Assembly (NCBI RefSeq): GCF_014648635.1 | Contig: NZ_BMRM01000025.1 | Span: forward strand, 1 to 64,000 | Direction of reading: 5' to 3' | Length of the DNA: 64,000 nucleotides | Source: Streptomyces cinerochromogenes | GTDB taxonomy: Bacteria > Actinomycetota > Actinomycetes > Streptomycetales > Streptomycetaceae | Shown: positions 34,046 through 42,532 of the stretch, in pieces | Position numbering within the stretch: the stretch's first letter is position 1 | How the letters are laid out: each line of letters starts with the position of its first letter | Program-made: the position numbers and the translations under genes | The notes under the pieces: model-generated | What the model was told of the DNA's origin: nothing | Seen by the model: only the letters and a program-made list of their open reading frames with translations | Databases searched by the model: none

Positions 34046-34318
34046 ATGTCCAAGAAGACGTTCGAGCAGCTCTTCACCGAGCTGCAGCAGAAGGCCGCCC
34101 ACGGCGATCCCGCCACCTCCCGCACCGCAGAGCTGGTCGGCAAGGGCGTCCATGCCATCGGCAAGAAGGTCGTCGAGGAGGCCGCCGAGGTCTGGATGGC
34201 CGCCGAGTACGAGGGCAAGGAGGCGGCCGCCGAGGAGATCTCGCAGCTGCTGTACCACGTCCAGGTGATGATGGTCGCCCGGGGCATCTCCCTGGACGAC
34301 GTCTACGCCCACCTGTAA
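34046..34318 (+). CDS. hisE: Phosphoribosyl-ATP pyrophosphatase
   Basis: HisE hydrolyses PR-ATP to PR-AMP, step two of histidine synthesis. The 90-residue MazG-like protein has TSRTAELVGKGVHAIGKKVVEEAAEVWMA, with the metal-binding EEAAEV acids (about 43-48). A TAGGGT -10-like box ends 10 bp before the ATG and there is no clear ribosome-binding site, so the mRNA may be nearly leaderless. It pairs with hisG downstream, away from the main his operon. Confidence 0.95.
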   Translation: MSKKTFEQLFTELQQKAAHGDPATSRTAELVGKGVHAIGKKVVEEAAEVWMAAEYEGKEAAAEEISQLLYHVQVMMVARGISLDDVYAHL

Positions 34319-34370
34319 GCCGCACCCCCGCACCCCCTCCCGTAGAGAACGAGCAAAGGAAGCCGACCTC

Positions 34371-35219
34371 ATGCTGCGCATCGCCGTCCCCAACAAGGGT
34401 TCACTGTCCGGCCCTGCGGCGGAGATGCTGCATGAGGCCGGCTACCAGCAGCGGCGCGAGTCCAAAGAGCTGCGCATCGTCGACCCGGAGAACGAGGTCG
34501 AGTTCTTCTACCTCCGCCCCCGCGACATCGCGATCTACGTCTCCTCCGGCCGCCTCGACATCGGCATCACCGGCCGTGACCTGCTGATCGACTCCGGCGC
34601 CGACGCCGAGGAGATCCTGCCGCTCGGTTTCGCCCGCTCCACCTTCCGCTTCGCCGCCAAGCCCGGCACCGCGAACGGCATCGAGGACCTCAAGGGCAAG
34701 ACGGTCGCCACCTCCTACGAGGGCATCGTCGCGGGCCACCTCGCCGACAGCGGCGTCGACGCCTCCGTCGTCCACCTGGACGGCGCCGTCGAGACCGCGA
34801 TCGAGCTGGGCGTCGCCGAGGTCATCGCCGACGTCGTGGAGACCGGCACCAGCCTGCGCAACGCGGGCCTGGAGGTCTTCGGCGAGCCGATCATGAAGTC
34901 CGAGGCGATCGTCGTCCGCCGCACCGGCGCCGACGCCGAGGAGCCGAAGGTCCAGCAGTTCCTGCGCCGCCTCCAGGGCGTCCTGGTCGCCCGGACGTAC
35001 GTGATGATGGACTACGACTGCCGGGTCGAGCAGCTGGAGAAGGCCGTCGCCCTCACCCCGGGCCTGGAGTCCCCGACCGTCTCCCCGCTGCACAACGAGG
35101 GCTGGGTCGCGGTCCGCGCCATGGTCCCCGCCAAGGAGGCACAGCGGATCATGGACGACCTCTACGCCATCGGCGCCCGCGCCATCCTGACCACGGCCAT
35201 CCACGCCTGCCGCCTGTAG
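34371..35219 (+). CDS. hisG: ATP phosphoribosyltransferase, long form
   Basis: HisG begins histidine synthesis, joining ATP and PRPP. The 282 residues have LRIAVPNKGSLSGPA at the start, the periplasmic-binding-like catalytic core, and a C-terminal regulatory domain (about 210-282) that binds histidine, so it is the self-sufficient long form needing no HisZ. It is 52 bp from hisE. AAAGGAAG precedes the ATG. Confidence 0.97.
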   Translation: MLRIAVPNKGSLSGPAAEMLHEAGYQQRRESKELRIVDPENEVEFFYLRPRDIAIYVSSGRLDIGITGRDLLIDSGADAEEILPLGFARSTFRFAAKPGTANGIEDLKGKTVATSYEGIVAGHLADSGVDASVVHLDGAVETAIELGVAEVIADVVETGTSLRNAGLEVFGEPIMKSEAIVVRRTGADAEEPKVQQFLRRLQGVLVARTYVMMDYDCRVEQLEKAVALTPGLESPTVSPLHNEGWVAVRAMVPAKEAQRIMDDLYAIGARAILTTAIHACRL

Positions 35220-35235
35220 AGGGATACGCCGACCG

Positions 35236-35703
35236 ATGTCCGACCCGACCCCCCTGCCCGACCTCCCCGTCACCTTCCGGCCCGGTCACACCCGGGCGAT
35301 CCTGCTCACCGCCGGAGTCGCGATCTTCGTGGTGATATCCGGGATCGCGCTGCTGCTCGACATCGGCCCGGGCTCGCGGCTGACCTTCGCCGTCACCGGG
35401 GCGCTGATCTTCTGGGCGCTGGCCCGGCTGGCCCGGGTGAAGGTGGTCGCCGACGACTCCGGTGTCACCGTCGTCAACATCGCCGGCAAGCGGCGTCTGG
35501 CCTGGGCGGAGATCCTCCGCGTGAACCTCCGGCCGGGCGACCCGTGGGTCTTCCTCGACCTCGGTGACGGCACCAGCCTGGCCGCGCTCGGCATCCAGCC
35601 GGGCATCGCCAAGCAGCGGGCCATCGCCGACGCCAGGGCCCTGCGCGCGCTCGTCGAGGCCCACTCGGCGCCGTCCACCCTGCCGCACGAACCCAGATCT
35701 TGA
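35236..35703 (+). CDS. Membrane PH-domain protein
   Basis: The 155-residue protein has two membrane segments (about 20-40 and 48-63) and then a bacterial PH-like domain (VKVVADDSGVTVVNIAGKRRLAWAEILRVNL, about 68-98). This build is common in actinobacteria; the role is unknown. It is 16 bp after hisG, so it is probably the third gene of that operon. Confidence 0.85.
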   Translation: MSDPTPLPDLPVTFRPGHTRAILLTAGVAIFVVISGIALLLDIGPGSRLTFAVTGALIFWALARLARVKVVADDSGVTVVNIAGKRRLAWAEILRVNLRPGDPWVFLDLGDGTSLAALGIQPGIAKQRAIADARALRALVEAHSAPSTLPHEPRS

Positions 35704-35713
35704 TTAATCTGGT

Positions 35714-35744
35714 GGGCGGAGGCCTGTTCGCTGCGCCTCCGCCC
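35714..35744 (+). terminator. Terminator after the hisEG-PH unit
   Basis: GGGCGGAGGC (35714-35723) pairs with GCCTCCGCCC (35735-35744) ten bases past the stop. Confidence 0.7.
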
Positions 35745-35867
35745 CTGCGCACCGCCCGGTGCCCAGGGGCTCCTGCTACCCGAGGAGTGACTCCCTCCAG
35801 CGATGGACGGATCGTCCTGTAGTACCTGCGCCACCCCTGCCCGACATCACGGGAAGGCGGTGGCAGC

Positions 35868-37202
35868 GTGACCATCCCCCTGCTGCTCCTCGGAGCGGCG
35901 TTCCTGCTGATCCTCGCCAACGGATTCTTCGTGGCGGCGGAGTTCGGCCTGGTGACGGTCGAGCGACCGGAAGCCGAGCAGGCCGCCGCCGACGGCGACG
36001 GCCGCGCCCACCGGGTCGTGGAGTCGCTGAAGGAGCTGTCGTTCCAGCTCTCCGGCACCCAGCTCGGCATCACCATCACCTCCCTGGTCGTCGGCATGCT
36101 CGCCGAACCGGCCCTGGCCGCGCTGCTGCGCGGCCCGTTCGGCGCGCTCGGCGTCCCCCGGGGCGCCGCCTCCGGCATCGCCGTGGTCGTCGGCATGCTG
36201 CTGGCCTCCGCGATCCAGATGGTGATCGGCGAGCTCGTACCCAAGAACTGGGCGGTGTCCCGGCCCCTGCAGGTCGCGCGCTTCGTCGCCGGCCCGCAGG
36301 CCCGCTTCTCCCGCCTGTTCCGCCCGGTGATCTCCGCGCTGAACACGGTCGCCAACCGGCTGGTCCGCGCCCTCGGCGTCGAACCCGCCGAGGAGCTGGC
36401 CTCCGCCCGCACCCCCGGCGAGCTCGTCTCCCTGGCCCGGCACTCCGCCCAGGCCGGCGCCCTGGAGCAGGACACGGCCGACCTGTTCGTCCGCACCCTG
36501 TCCCTGGGCGAGCTGACCGCGCAGCACGTGATGACCCCGCGCGTGAAGGTGAGCGCGCTGCAGGACTCGGCCACCGCCGAGGACGTCGTCAACCTCACCC
36601 GGGCCACCGGCCTGTCCCGCTTCCCCGTCTACCGGGAGAAGATCGACGACGTCGTCGGCATGGCCCATCTGAAGGACGCGCTGGCGATCCCCGTGCACGA
36701 CCGCCTGCGCACCCCGGTGACCCGCATCGCCCGAAAGGCGCTGCTCGTCCCGGAGACCCTGCCGGTCCAGCCGCTGCTCGCCCGGCTCCGCTCCGAGCAG
36801 CCCATCGCGGTCGTCGTCGACGAGTACGGCGGCACGGCCGGCGTGGTCACCCTGGAGGACATCGTCGAGGAGCTGATCGGCGAGGTCCGCGACGAGCACG
36901 ACGCCAAGGACATGCCCGAGCTGGCCCCCGCCCCGCCCGAGGACGGCAGGCCCGCCTGGGACGCGGACGGCAGCTGCCGCGTCGACATCCTGCAGCGCAT
37001 AGGCCTCGACGTGCCCGAGGGGCCGTACGAGACCGTCGCCGGGCTGGTCGCCGACCTGCTGGGCCGGATCCCGGCCCCCGGCGACCGGGCCGAGCTGCCC
37101 GGCTGGCGGCTCTCGGTCCGCCAGGTCGGCCACTACCGCGCCGAACGGGTCCGCCTGGTCAGGACGGCTCCGGTGGCGAACGTGATGGAGGCCGCCCGGT
37201 GA
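35868..37202 (+). CDS. CNNM/CorC-type membrane protein with CBS domains
   Basis: The 444-residue protein has an N-terminal DUF21/CNNM membrane domain (about 1-195, ANGFFVAAEFGLVTV and IGELVPKNWAVSRP). It then has two CBS domains (about 220-350, MTPRVKVSAL and VVDEYGGTAGVVTLEDIVEEL) and a C-terminal CorC/HlyC domain (about 360-440). Relatives take part in magnesium/cobalt or sodium handling. It overlaps the next gene by four bases (GTGA). Confidence 0.92.
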   Translation: MTIPLLLLGAAFLLILANGFFVAAEFGLVTVERPEAEQAAADGDGRAHRVVESLKELSFQLSGTQLGITITSLVVGMLAEPALAALLRGPFGALGVPRGAASGIAVVVGMLLASAIQMVIGELVPKNWAVSRPLQVARFVAGPQARFSRLFRPVISALNTVANRLVRALGVEPAEELASARTPGELVSLARHSAQAGALEQDTADLFVRTLSLGELTAQHVMTPRVKVSALQDSATAEDVVNLTRATGLSRFPVYREKIDDVVGMAHLKDALAIPVHDRLRTPVTRIARKALLVPETLPVQPLLARLRSEQPIAVVVDEYGGTAGVVTLEDIVEELIGEVRDEHDAKDMPELAPAPPEDGRPAWDADGSCRVDILQRIGLDVPEGPYETVAGLVADLLGRIPAPGDRAELPGWRLSVRQVGHYRAERVRLVRTAPVANVMEAAR

Positions 37203-38335
37203 GCGTCCTGCAACTGGTCTTCGCCGCGCTGCTCGTGCTCGCCAACGGCTTCTTCGTCGGCGCCGAGTTCGCGCTCGTCTCCGTCCGCCGCAGCCAGGTC
37301 GAACCGCTCGGCACCGCCCGGGCCCGCCAGGTGCTGTACGGCCTCGAACGGCTGCCGCAGATGATGGCCGCGGCCCAGTTCGGCATCACCGTCTGCTCCC
37401 TGACGCTCGGCGCGGTCGCCGAGCCGACGGTGGCGCACCTGCTGGAGCCGGTGTTCGAGTGGATCCACCTGCCGCACGGCGTGATCCACCCCCTCGGCTA
37501 CGTCATCGCCCTGGCCGCCGTGGTCTTCTTCCACCTGGTCATCGGCGAGATGGTGCCGAAGAACCTCGCCATGGCCGCCCCGGAGAAGGTTGCGCTGTGG
37601 CTCAGCCCGGGCCTGGTCTGGTTCGCCCGTCTGTGCAGGCCCATCACGGCGTCCCTCGGCGCCTGCGCCCAGGGCATCCTGCGGCTGTTCCGGGTCGAGC
37701 CGAAGGACGAGGTGGAGGCGGTCGTCACCACCGAGCAGCTCAACCGCCTGCTGGAGGACTCCGGCCAGGCGGGCCTCCTCGACCCGGAGGAGCGCGAGCG
37801 CCTGGAGGACGCCCTGGAACTGGGCTCCCGCCCGGTGACGGACGTCCTGCTGCGGCGCGAGTCCCTGGTCACGGTGGAGCCCTCGGTCACCCCGGGGCAG
37901 ATCGTGGAGCTGACCGCCCGCACGGGCTACTCCCGCTTCCCGGTCGCGGCCACCGAGAAGGGCCCCTTCATGGGGTACGTGCACGTCAAGGACGTCCTCG
38001 ACCTGGAGGACTCCGACCGGGCCGTCCCCCAGCAGGTGTGGCGCCCCATGGCCACCCTCCGCGCCGAGCTGCCCCTGGACGACGCCCTGACGGTCATGCG
38101 CCGTGCGGCCACGCATCTCGCCCAGGTCGCCGACGCGACCGGCAGGGTCCTGGGCCTGGTGGCGCTGGAGGACGTGCTGGAGATGCTGGTGGGCGAGGTC
38201 CGCGACCCCGCGCACCGGGAGGCGCCCGAGACGAAGGTGACCGGACCGAGGGCGACCGGACCGAGGGCGACCGGACCGAGGACGAGCGAACCGAGGGCGA
38301 GCGGGGAACCGGAGGAGGCCGGCGCGATGGCCTAG
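37199..38335 (+). CDS. CNNM-type membrane protein with CBS domains (paralogue)
   Basis: The 378-residue paralogue of the previous gene has the DUF21 domain (ANGFFVGAEFALVSVRRSQV, IGEMVPKNLAMAAPE) and two CBS domains but no CorC/HlyC domain. Instead it ends with a low-complexity tail in which TGPRA recurs three times (about 347-361), encoded by 15-bp direct repeats. The two proteins may form a heteromer. Its stop shares a CTAG with the stop of the convergent AAA gene. Confidence 0.9.
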   Translation: MSVLQLVFAALLVLANGFFVGAEFALVSVRRSQVEPLGTARARQVLYGLERLPQMMAAAQFGITVCSLTLGAVAEPTVAHLLEPVFEWIHLPHGVIHPLGYVIALAAVVFFHLVIGEMVPKNLAMAAPEKVALWLSPGLVWFARLCRPITASLGACAQGILRLFRVEPKDEVEAVVTTEQLNRLLEDSGQAGLLDPEERERLEDALELGSRPVTDVLLRRESLVTVEPSVTPGQIVELTARTGYSRFPVAATEKGPFMGYVHVKDVLDLEDSDRAVPQQVWRPMATLRAELPLDDALTVMRRAATHLAQVADATGRVLGLVALEDVLEMLVGEVRDPAHREAPETKVTGPRATGPRATGPRTSEPRASGEPEEAGAMA

Positions 38336-40215
38336 CTGTAGGACGACGGATCCTGCGGCCCCCGCCCCGACAGCACCTCCCCGTAGGCCTGCATCAGGTC
38401 GGGCAGCCGCAGGGTCGCCAGGTCCTCCCGGGACAGGGCCCCCGGGTACGTCGACAGCCGCAGATCCCGGTACGCACAGCTCTTCTCGTACAGCGTCCGC
38501 AGGAACCGCCCGTTGCCCAGCTCGTCGATCCACCCCTGGTCGACCACGTGCCCGGCGATGGACCGCAGCTCGTCCAGCGCCTCCTCGTCCCACAGGTCCC
38601 CGTTCTCCGCCGCGAGCACCTTGCCGATCTCGGTCAGCTCCAGCGGCCGGTAGGAGGGGAAGTCCACCCGGGTGGTGAACCGCGAGGACAGTCCGGGGTT
38701 GGCGGCGAGCAGGCGGTCCATGCCCTCCGGGTAGCCGGCGAGGATCACCACCAGGTGGTCCCGGTTGTCCTCGGCACGCTTCAGCAGCACCTGCAGCGCC
38801 TCGTCGCCGTAGGCGTCCCCCTTGCCGTACCCGGAGTTGGACAGCGCGTACGCCTCGTCCACGAAGAGCACCCCGCCGATCGCGGAGTCGATCAGCTCGT
38901 TGGCCTTCACCGCCGTCTGCCCCAGGTACTCGCCGACCAGGTCGGCCCGCTGCGCCTCCACCAGGTGGTCACCGCCCAGGAGCCCCAGGGCGTAGAAGAC
39001 GCGGCCGAGGATCCGCGCGACCGTGGTCTTGCCCGTCCCCGACGGCCCGGAGAAGACGAAGTGCCGTTTGGGCGGCTGCACCGGCAACCCCTGACCGGCC
39101 CGCAGCCGCGCCATGTTCAACTGCGCGGACAACGCCTTGACCTGGCGCTTGACCGGTTCCAGGCCCACCATGCGCTCCAGCTCCGCGAGCGCCTGTTCGA
39201 GTAACGCGGGGTCCGTCGGGCCGGTCGGGATCGGCGAGGCGGACATCCCGGGCACCCCCGGCACACCCGTCTTCGTCCGTACCGAGGGGTCGGTCACCGA
39301 CGGCAGCGGGCCGGTCGGCAGATCGGGTTCGGGCAGCCGCAGGTCCCGGCCCTCCGTGCCGAACAGCGGATCGAACCCGTCCGGTCCGTCCACCGTGTCC
39401 TGCCCCGCGCCGGTCAGCGTGATCGCGGCGAGGCCGGCCGTCTCGTCGTACCCGTCGCCCTCGGCGATCGCGGCGAGCCGGGCGGAGGTGTCCATGAAAG
39501 CCGGGTCGACCCGGTGCACCGCCCGGTACAGGGGGAGCGCGGCGGCCGACCGTCCCGTTCCCTCGTGGGCCCTCGCCAGCCAGTACCGCAGCTCCTTGCG
39601 CTGCGGCTGCTCGCTGCGGCACCGCATCAGCGCCGCCGCCAGCAGTGGTTCGGCCTGGCCGTACATCTCCAGCCGGACCCGGGCCATGCCGCCGAACAGT
39701 CCGGCCTCGATGCCGAGCAACGTGTCGTCCAGCAGCGGGTCGGTGTGCCGGACCAACTGCTCCCAGTCCTTGACCAGATAGGCGCGGCAGGCGTGCAGGA
39801 AGCGGACCTGCGGGTCGGCGTCGACCGGGGGCAGCCCGGCGAGCGCGCGGTCCAGCTCGGGCACGTGCCGGCCGTCCAGCCAGTGGGAGGCGTGCGCCAG
39901 CAGCAGGTCGCGCGGGCTCTCCAGCACCGGCTGCACCCACCACCCCAGCCAGTACCAGGAGTTGAGGGCGCGGCGGTGCCGGGTGCGCTGTTCGCCGAAG
40001 CGGTCGCGGTGGCGGAACATCCGCAGCAGCGCGGTGGTCGTGTCGACCCGCAGCGCGTGCAGTCCGAGCCAGCCGTCGGCCATGCCCGGGTCGATCCGCA
40101 CCGCGGTGCGGAACTCCTCCTCCGCCTGCGGGTAGGCGCCCATCGTGTAGGCGTCCACGCCCCGCAGCCAGGCGAGGTCGGCCGGGGCCTCGGGGCCCTG
40201 CGTGCCGAAGTCCAT
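38332..40215 (-). CDS. EccA/CbbX-like AAA+ ATPase with N-terminal TPR region
   Basis: The 627-residue protein has a helical TPR-like region (about 1-275), a proline/threonine-rich linker (about 285-345), and a CbbX/EccA AAA domain with Walker A SGPSGTGKTTV (about 392-402), Walker B GVLFVDEAYAL, arginine finger region LSSRFTTRVDFPSY and the C-terminal lid. EccA proteins serve type VII secretion, but no esx genes are here, so its target is open. The ATG at 40215 follows GGGGGGA. The stop overlaps the convergent CNNM gene. Confidence 0.88.
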   Translation of the reverse strand: MDFGTQGPEAPADLAWLRGVDAYTMGAYPQAEEEFRTAVRIDPGMADGWLGLHALRVDTTTALLRMFRHRDRFGEQRTRHRRALNSWYWLGWWVQPVLESPRDLLLAHASHWLDGRHVPELDRALAGLPPVDADPQVRFLHACRAYLVKDWEQLVRHTDPLLDDTLLGIEAGLFGGMARVRLEMYGQAEPLLAAALMRCRSEQPQRKELRYWLARAHEGTGRSAAALPLYRAVHRVDPAFMDTSARLAAIAEGDGYDETAGLAAITLTGAGQDTVDGPDGFDPLFGTEGRDLRLPEPDLPTGPLPSVTDPSVRTKTGVPGVPGMSASPIPTGPTDPALLEQALAELERMVGLEPVKRQVKALSAQLNMARLRAGQGLPVQPPKRHFVFSGPSGTGKTTVARILGRVFYALGLLGGDHLVEAQRADLVGEYLGQTAVKANELIDSAIGGVLFVDEAYALSNSGYGKGDAYGDEALQVLLKRAEDNRDHLVVILAGYPEGMDRLLAANPGLSSRFTTRVDFPSYRPLELTEIGKVLAAENGDLWDEEALDELRSIAGHVVDQGWIDELGNGRFLRTLYEKSCAYRDLRLSTYPGALSREDLATLRLPDLMQAYGEVLSGRGPQDPSSYS

Positions 40216-40493
40216 CACGTCCCCCCACAAACCGTGTCCCCGTGGTTCACCACCGGGCAGTCGCCCGGCGGCCGCCGCGGTCGAACCGCTGTGCCGCGGA
40301 CCGGAGTTGCAGGTGCGCGAGGCAGCCGCCCGAAGGTCGCACCGAGGGCATCGTACCCGCGTGGCCGCACGGGCCGAAGGGTGCCGCACGGGCCGTTCGG
40401 CGAGGTGGGAGCAGACGGGGCGCACGGCGTTTCGTGACCGAGGGTGAGAGAACCGGTGCGCGGGGTGCCCGGGAAACCGTGTCCCGGGCAGAA
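40216..40493. other. Non-coding gap upstream of the AAA ATPase gene
   Basis: The gap carries the promoter region of the ATPase gene on the minus strand. It also has a hairpin-like TGCCCGGG / CCCGGGCA pair (about 40466-40487). No open frame shows coding bias, and nothing else is recognisable. Confidence 0.5.
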
Positions 40494-40531
40494 CGAAGCC
40501 CCCGGTCACGGGGGAACAACCGGGGGCTTCG
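40494..40531 (-). terminator. Terminator downstream of the P-loop kinase gene
   Basis: CGAAGCCCCCGGT (40494-40506) pairs with ACCGGGGGCTTCG (40519-40531) around a 12-nt loop. It lies about 115 bp past the kinase stop on the minus strand. Confidence 0.65.
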
Positions 40532-40644
40532 CGTGAGTGGGCGGCTCCGAAAGCCGCACATTGAGAACGTAAGACCTGTACGGCTCCCGGGTCAAGCGAA
40601 GTTGGAGCACTCGGAGAAGTTCCCCCACGGGGGTCTTCACCGCT

Positions 40645-41271
40645 TCACCACATCCGGGACGGCCCGTCACGCTGAGTGACAATCTGTCCGACATCGGGAG
40701 TCGCTCCGGGCCCCGGCAGCACCTCGTATCCCTCCGGTCGCTGCAGCACCAGCAGATCGGCGTGGGGGCGTGAAGGGTCGGCGGCGAAGTGCGCTCGCTC
40801 CGCCGCGACCCAGCCGTCCCAGAACGCGTGCTGCTCGGCGCCGTCCCGCCGTCGGCCGCGCGTCCAGGACTCCTCCCGGGGCAGCTCCATCCACAGTAGC
40901 CGGGCCAGGTGCGGCCGCAGGGCGGACCGGCCGGCGCCGACGCCCTCGATCAGGACGACGGGTGCGGGCGGGAGCGGGACCGGGTCGCCGAAGGCGCGGG
41001 CCCGCCAGTCGTACGGGGTGTAGTGCGCGTCCTCGCCGCGGGCCAGCGGCTCGATCACCTGGGTCATGAGCCGGCCGGTCCAGGCGAAGAGCTGTTCGTG
41101 GCTGGCGATGTCGTCGAGATGGAGCACCGGAGCCCCGCCCAGGGCCCGCGCCAGCCGTCCGGCGAAGGTCGACTTCCCGGAGCCGGCGTGCCCGTCGACG
41201 GCGATCAGCCGGACCGGTCCCAGGGAGGGAGGGAGTCCGTGCAGCCGGGCGGCGAGGTCGTGAATGGTGAT
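40645..41271 (-). CDS. Uridine-kinase-like P-loop kinase, start codon unclear
   Basis: The reading frame encodes VRLIAVDGHAGSGKSTFAGR, a good Walker A (GHAGSGKST), then APVLHLDDIASHEQLFAW with the substrate Asp pair and VVLIEGVGAGRSALRPHL, as in uridine/cytidine kinase relatives. The frame is open from a TGA near 41405. It has no ATG, GTG or TTG before the P-loop; the first is GTG at 41127, after it, which would destroy the enzyme. I place the likely start at the ATC of ATCACCATTCACGAC, where relatives would have GTG or ATG. About 208 residues result. A non-standard start or a mutation are both possible. Confidence 0.65.
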   Translation of the reverse strand: MTIHDLAARLHGLPPSLGPVRLIAVDGHAGSGKSTFAGRLARALGGAPVLHLDDIASHEQLFAWTGRLMTQVIEPLARGEDAHYTPYDWRARAFGDPVPLPPAPVVLIEGVGAGRSALRPHLARLLWMELPREESWTRGRRRDGAEQHAFWDGWVAAERAHFAADPSRPHADLLVLQRPEGYEVLPGPGATPDVGQIVTQRDGPSRMW

Positions 41272-41534
41272 TCCCGGGGTGTCGGTGTTGCGGGTGTGGT
41301 GCCGCGGATGTCGTGTCGGCGGCGGGGCTGGTGGTCCGGTGTGTGGGTTTTCCGTGAAACAGTCCAGCAGTAGTCGCCTTTTGAACCACCGGCTGGCGGC
41401 CAGTCAATGATACCGAATAAACATTCTGAATCCCGTGACCGATATGTCGAATTCGGCGTTCCAGGTGTGCCCCACGCTGAGTAAGGTGCCTCCTGCGCAA
41501 CGTGATGCGTCGAACGGGGAGTAGGCAGGGGGAC

Positions 41535-42491
41535 ATGGCCGCGGAGTTATTCGACGGGCAGTACGTATGGCATCCGGCGGCCGACGACCGCGTCCTGGCG
41601 AGCGTATGCGTCGACGTGCGGGCCGGGCGTTATCGATACGCCCACGAGGCGCTCGCCGAGACCCGTTCCGACTTCGCCCTGCGCGCCCACCGCTCCCTGG
41701 TGCTCGCCTCCGAGGCGGCCGGCAGCGACCTGGTGGAACGCTGGCTCGCCGAGGAACCCACGCCCGAGGCGGCGCTGATGTGGGCCCGGGTCGCCGTGCA
41801 GCGCGCACTGCGGGCCGCCGACGCCCGCGACGACCGCGCCGAGGTGCTGGAACGGATCGCGCTGACCGCCTGCGACCGCGCCGCCGAAGCGGCCCCCGCG
41901 GACCCCACCCCCTGGGTCGCCCGGCTCGCCATGGCCCGGCTGCACCGGCTGCGCGACCCCGCCCCGCAGGGCCTGCTCACCGCCCCGTCCGGCCCCTGGC
42001 GCCTGTTCGCGCACATCCTGTCCCTGGACCCCTGGCACCGTGAGGCCCACCACCGCTTCCTGTCCTGCTTCTTCACGCGCTACGGCGGCTCGGTCACCGC
42101 GGCCTGGGACGTCGCCGCCTTCCTCAGCCAGCGGGCGCCCGCCGACTCCGCCCTGCGGCTGCTGCCCCTGGTCGCCCTGGTGGAGAGCTACAACCCCACC
42201 CAGCTGCTCGCCGACCGGGTCTGGGAGCAGCCCCAGTGGCGCTCCACCGCGCTGGCGATCTACCAGAACTGGCTTCCCACGGTGGCCGGTTACCGCTTCA
42301 CCCCGGTGCTCGACCTGGCCTACCTCGGGCACGCGCTGGTCATGGGCCGGCGCGAGTTCGAGGCCCGGGCGGTCTTCACCGCGATGGGCCCGTACGCGTC
42401 CCGCATGCCCTGGAGCGCCTTCGGCGACCCCGCCGAACAGCTCTCCCGGGCCCGGCGCGCCTGCGGCCTGCCCGTCCCGGGGCCCGCCTGA
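41535..42491 (+). CDS. Conserved hypothetical protein, TPR-like helices
   Basis: The 318-residue protein is helical, rich in Ala/Arg/Trp, with repeats of about 35 residues resembling TPR pairs; it has no signal peptide or membrane segment. AGGGGGAC lies before the ATG. An APC permease gene follows after 41 bp. The 263 bp upstream include an unusually AT-rich stretch (41403-41470) with GAATTC and ATATGTCG-type sequence, probably its promoter. The function is not known to me. Confidence 0.75.
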   Translation: MAAELFDGQYVWHPAADDRVLASVCVDVRAGRYRYAHEALAETRSDFALRAHRSLVLASEAAGSDLVERWLAEEPTPEAALMWARVAVQRALRAADARDDRAEVLERIALTACDRAAEAAPADPTPWVARLAMARLHRLRDPAPQGLLTAPSGPWRLFAHILSLDPWHREAHHRFLSCFFTRYGGSVTAAWDVAAFLSQRAPADSALRLLPLVALVESYNPTQLLADRVWEQPQWRSTALAIYQNWLPTVAGYRFTPVLDLAYLGHALVMGRREFEARAVFTAMGPYASRMPWSAFGDPAEQLSRARRACGLPVPGPA

Positions 42492-42532
42492 CCCGCTCGT
42501 CCCCCTCCCCCCACCGAGAGAAAGGCCGATCT

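Noticed and set aside
40532..40644. tRNA-like sequence downstream of the kinase gene
   Set aside because: No cloverleaf with a TTCGA-type T arm can be drawn; the stems are terminator hairpins.
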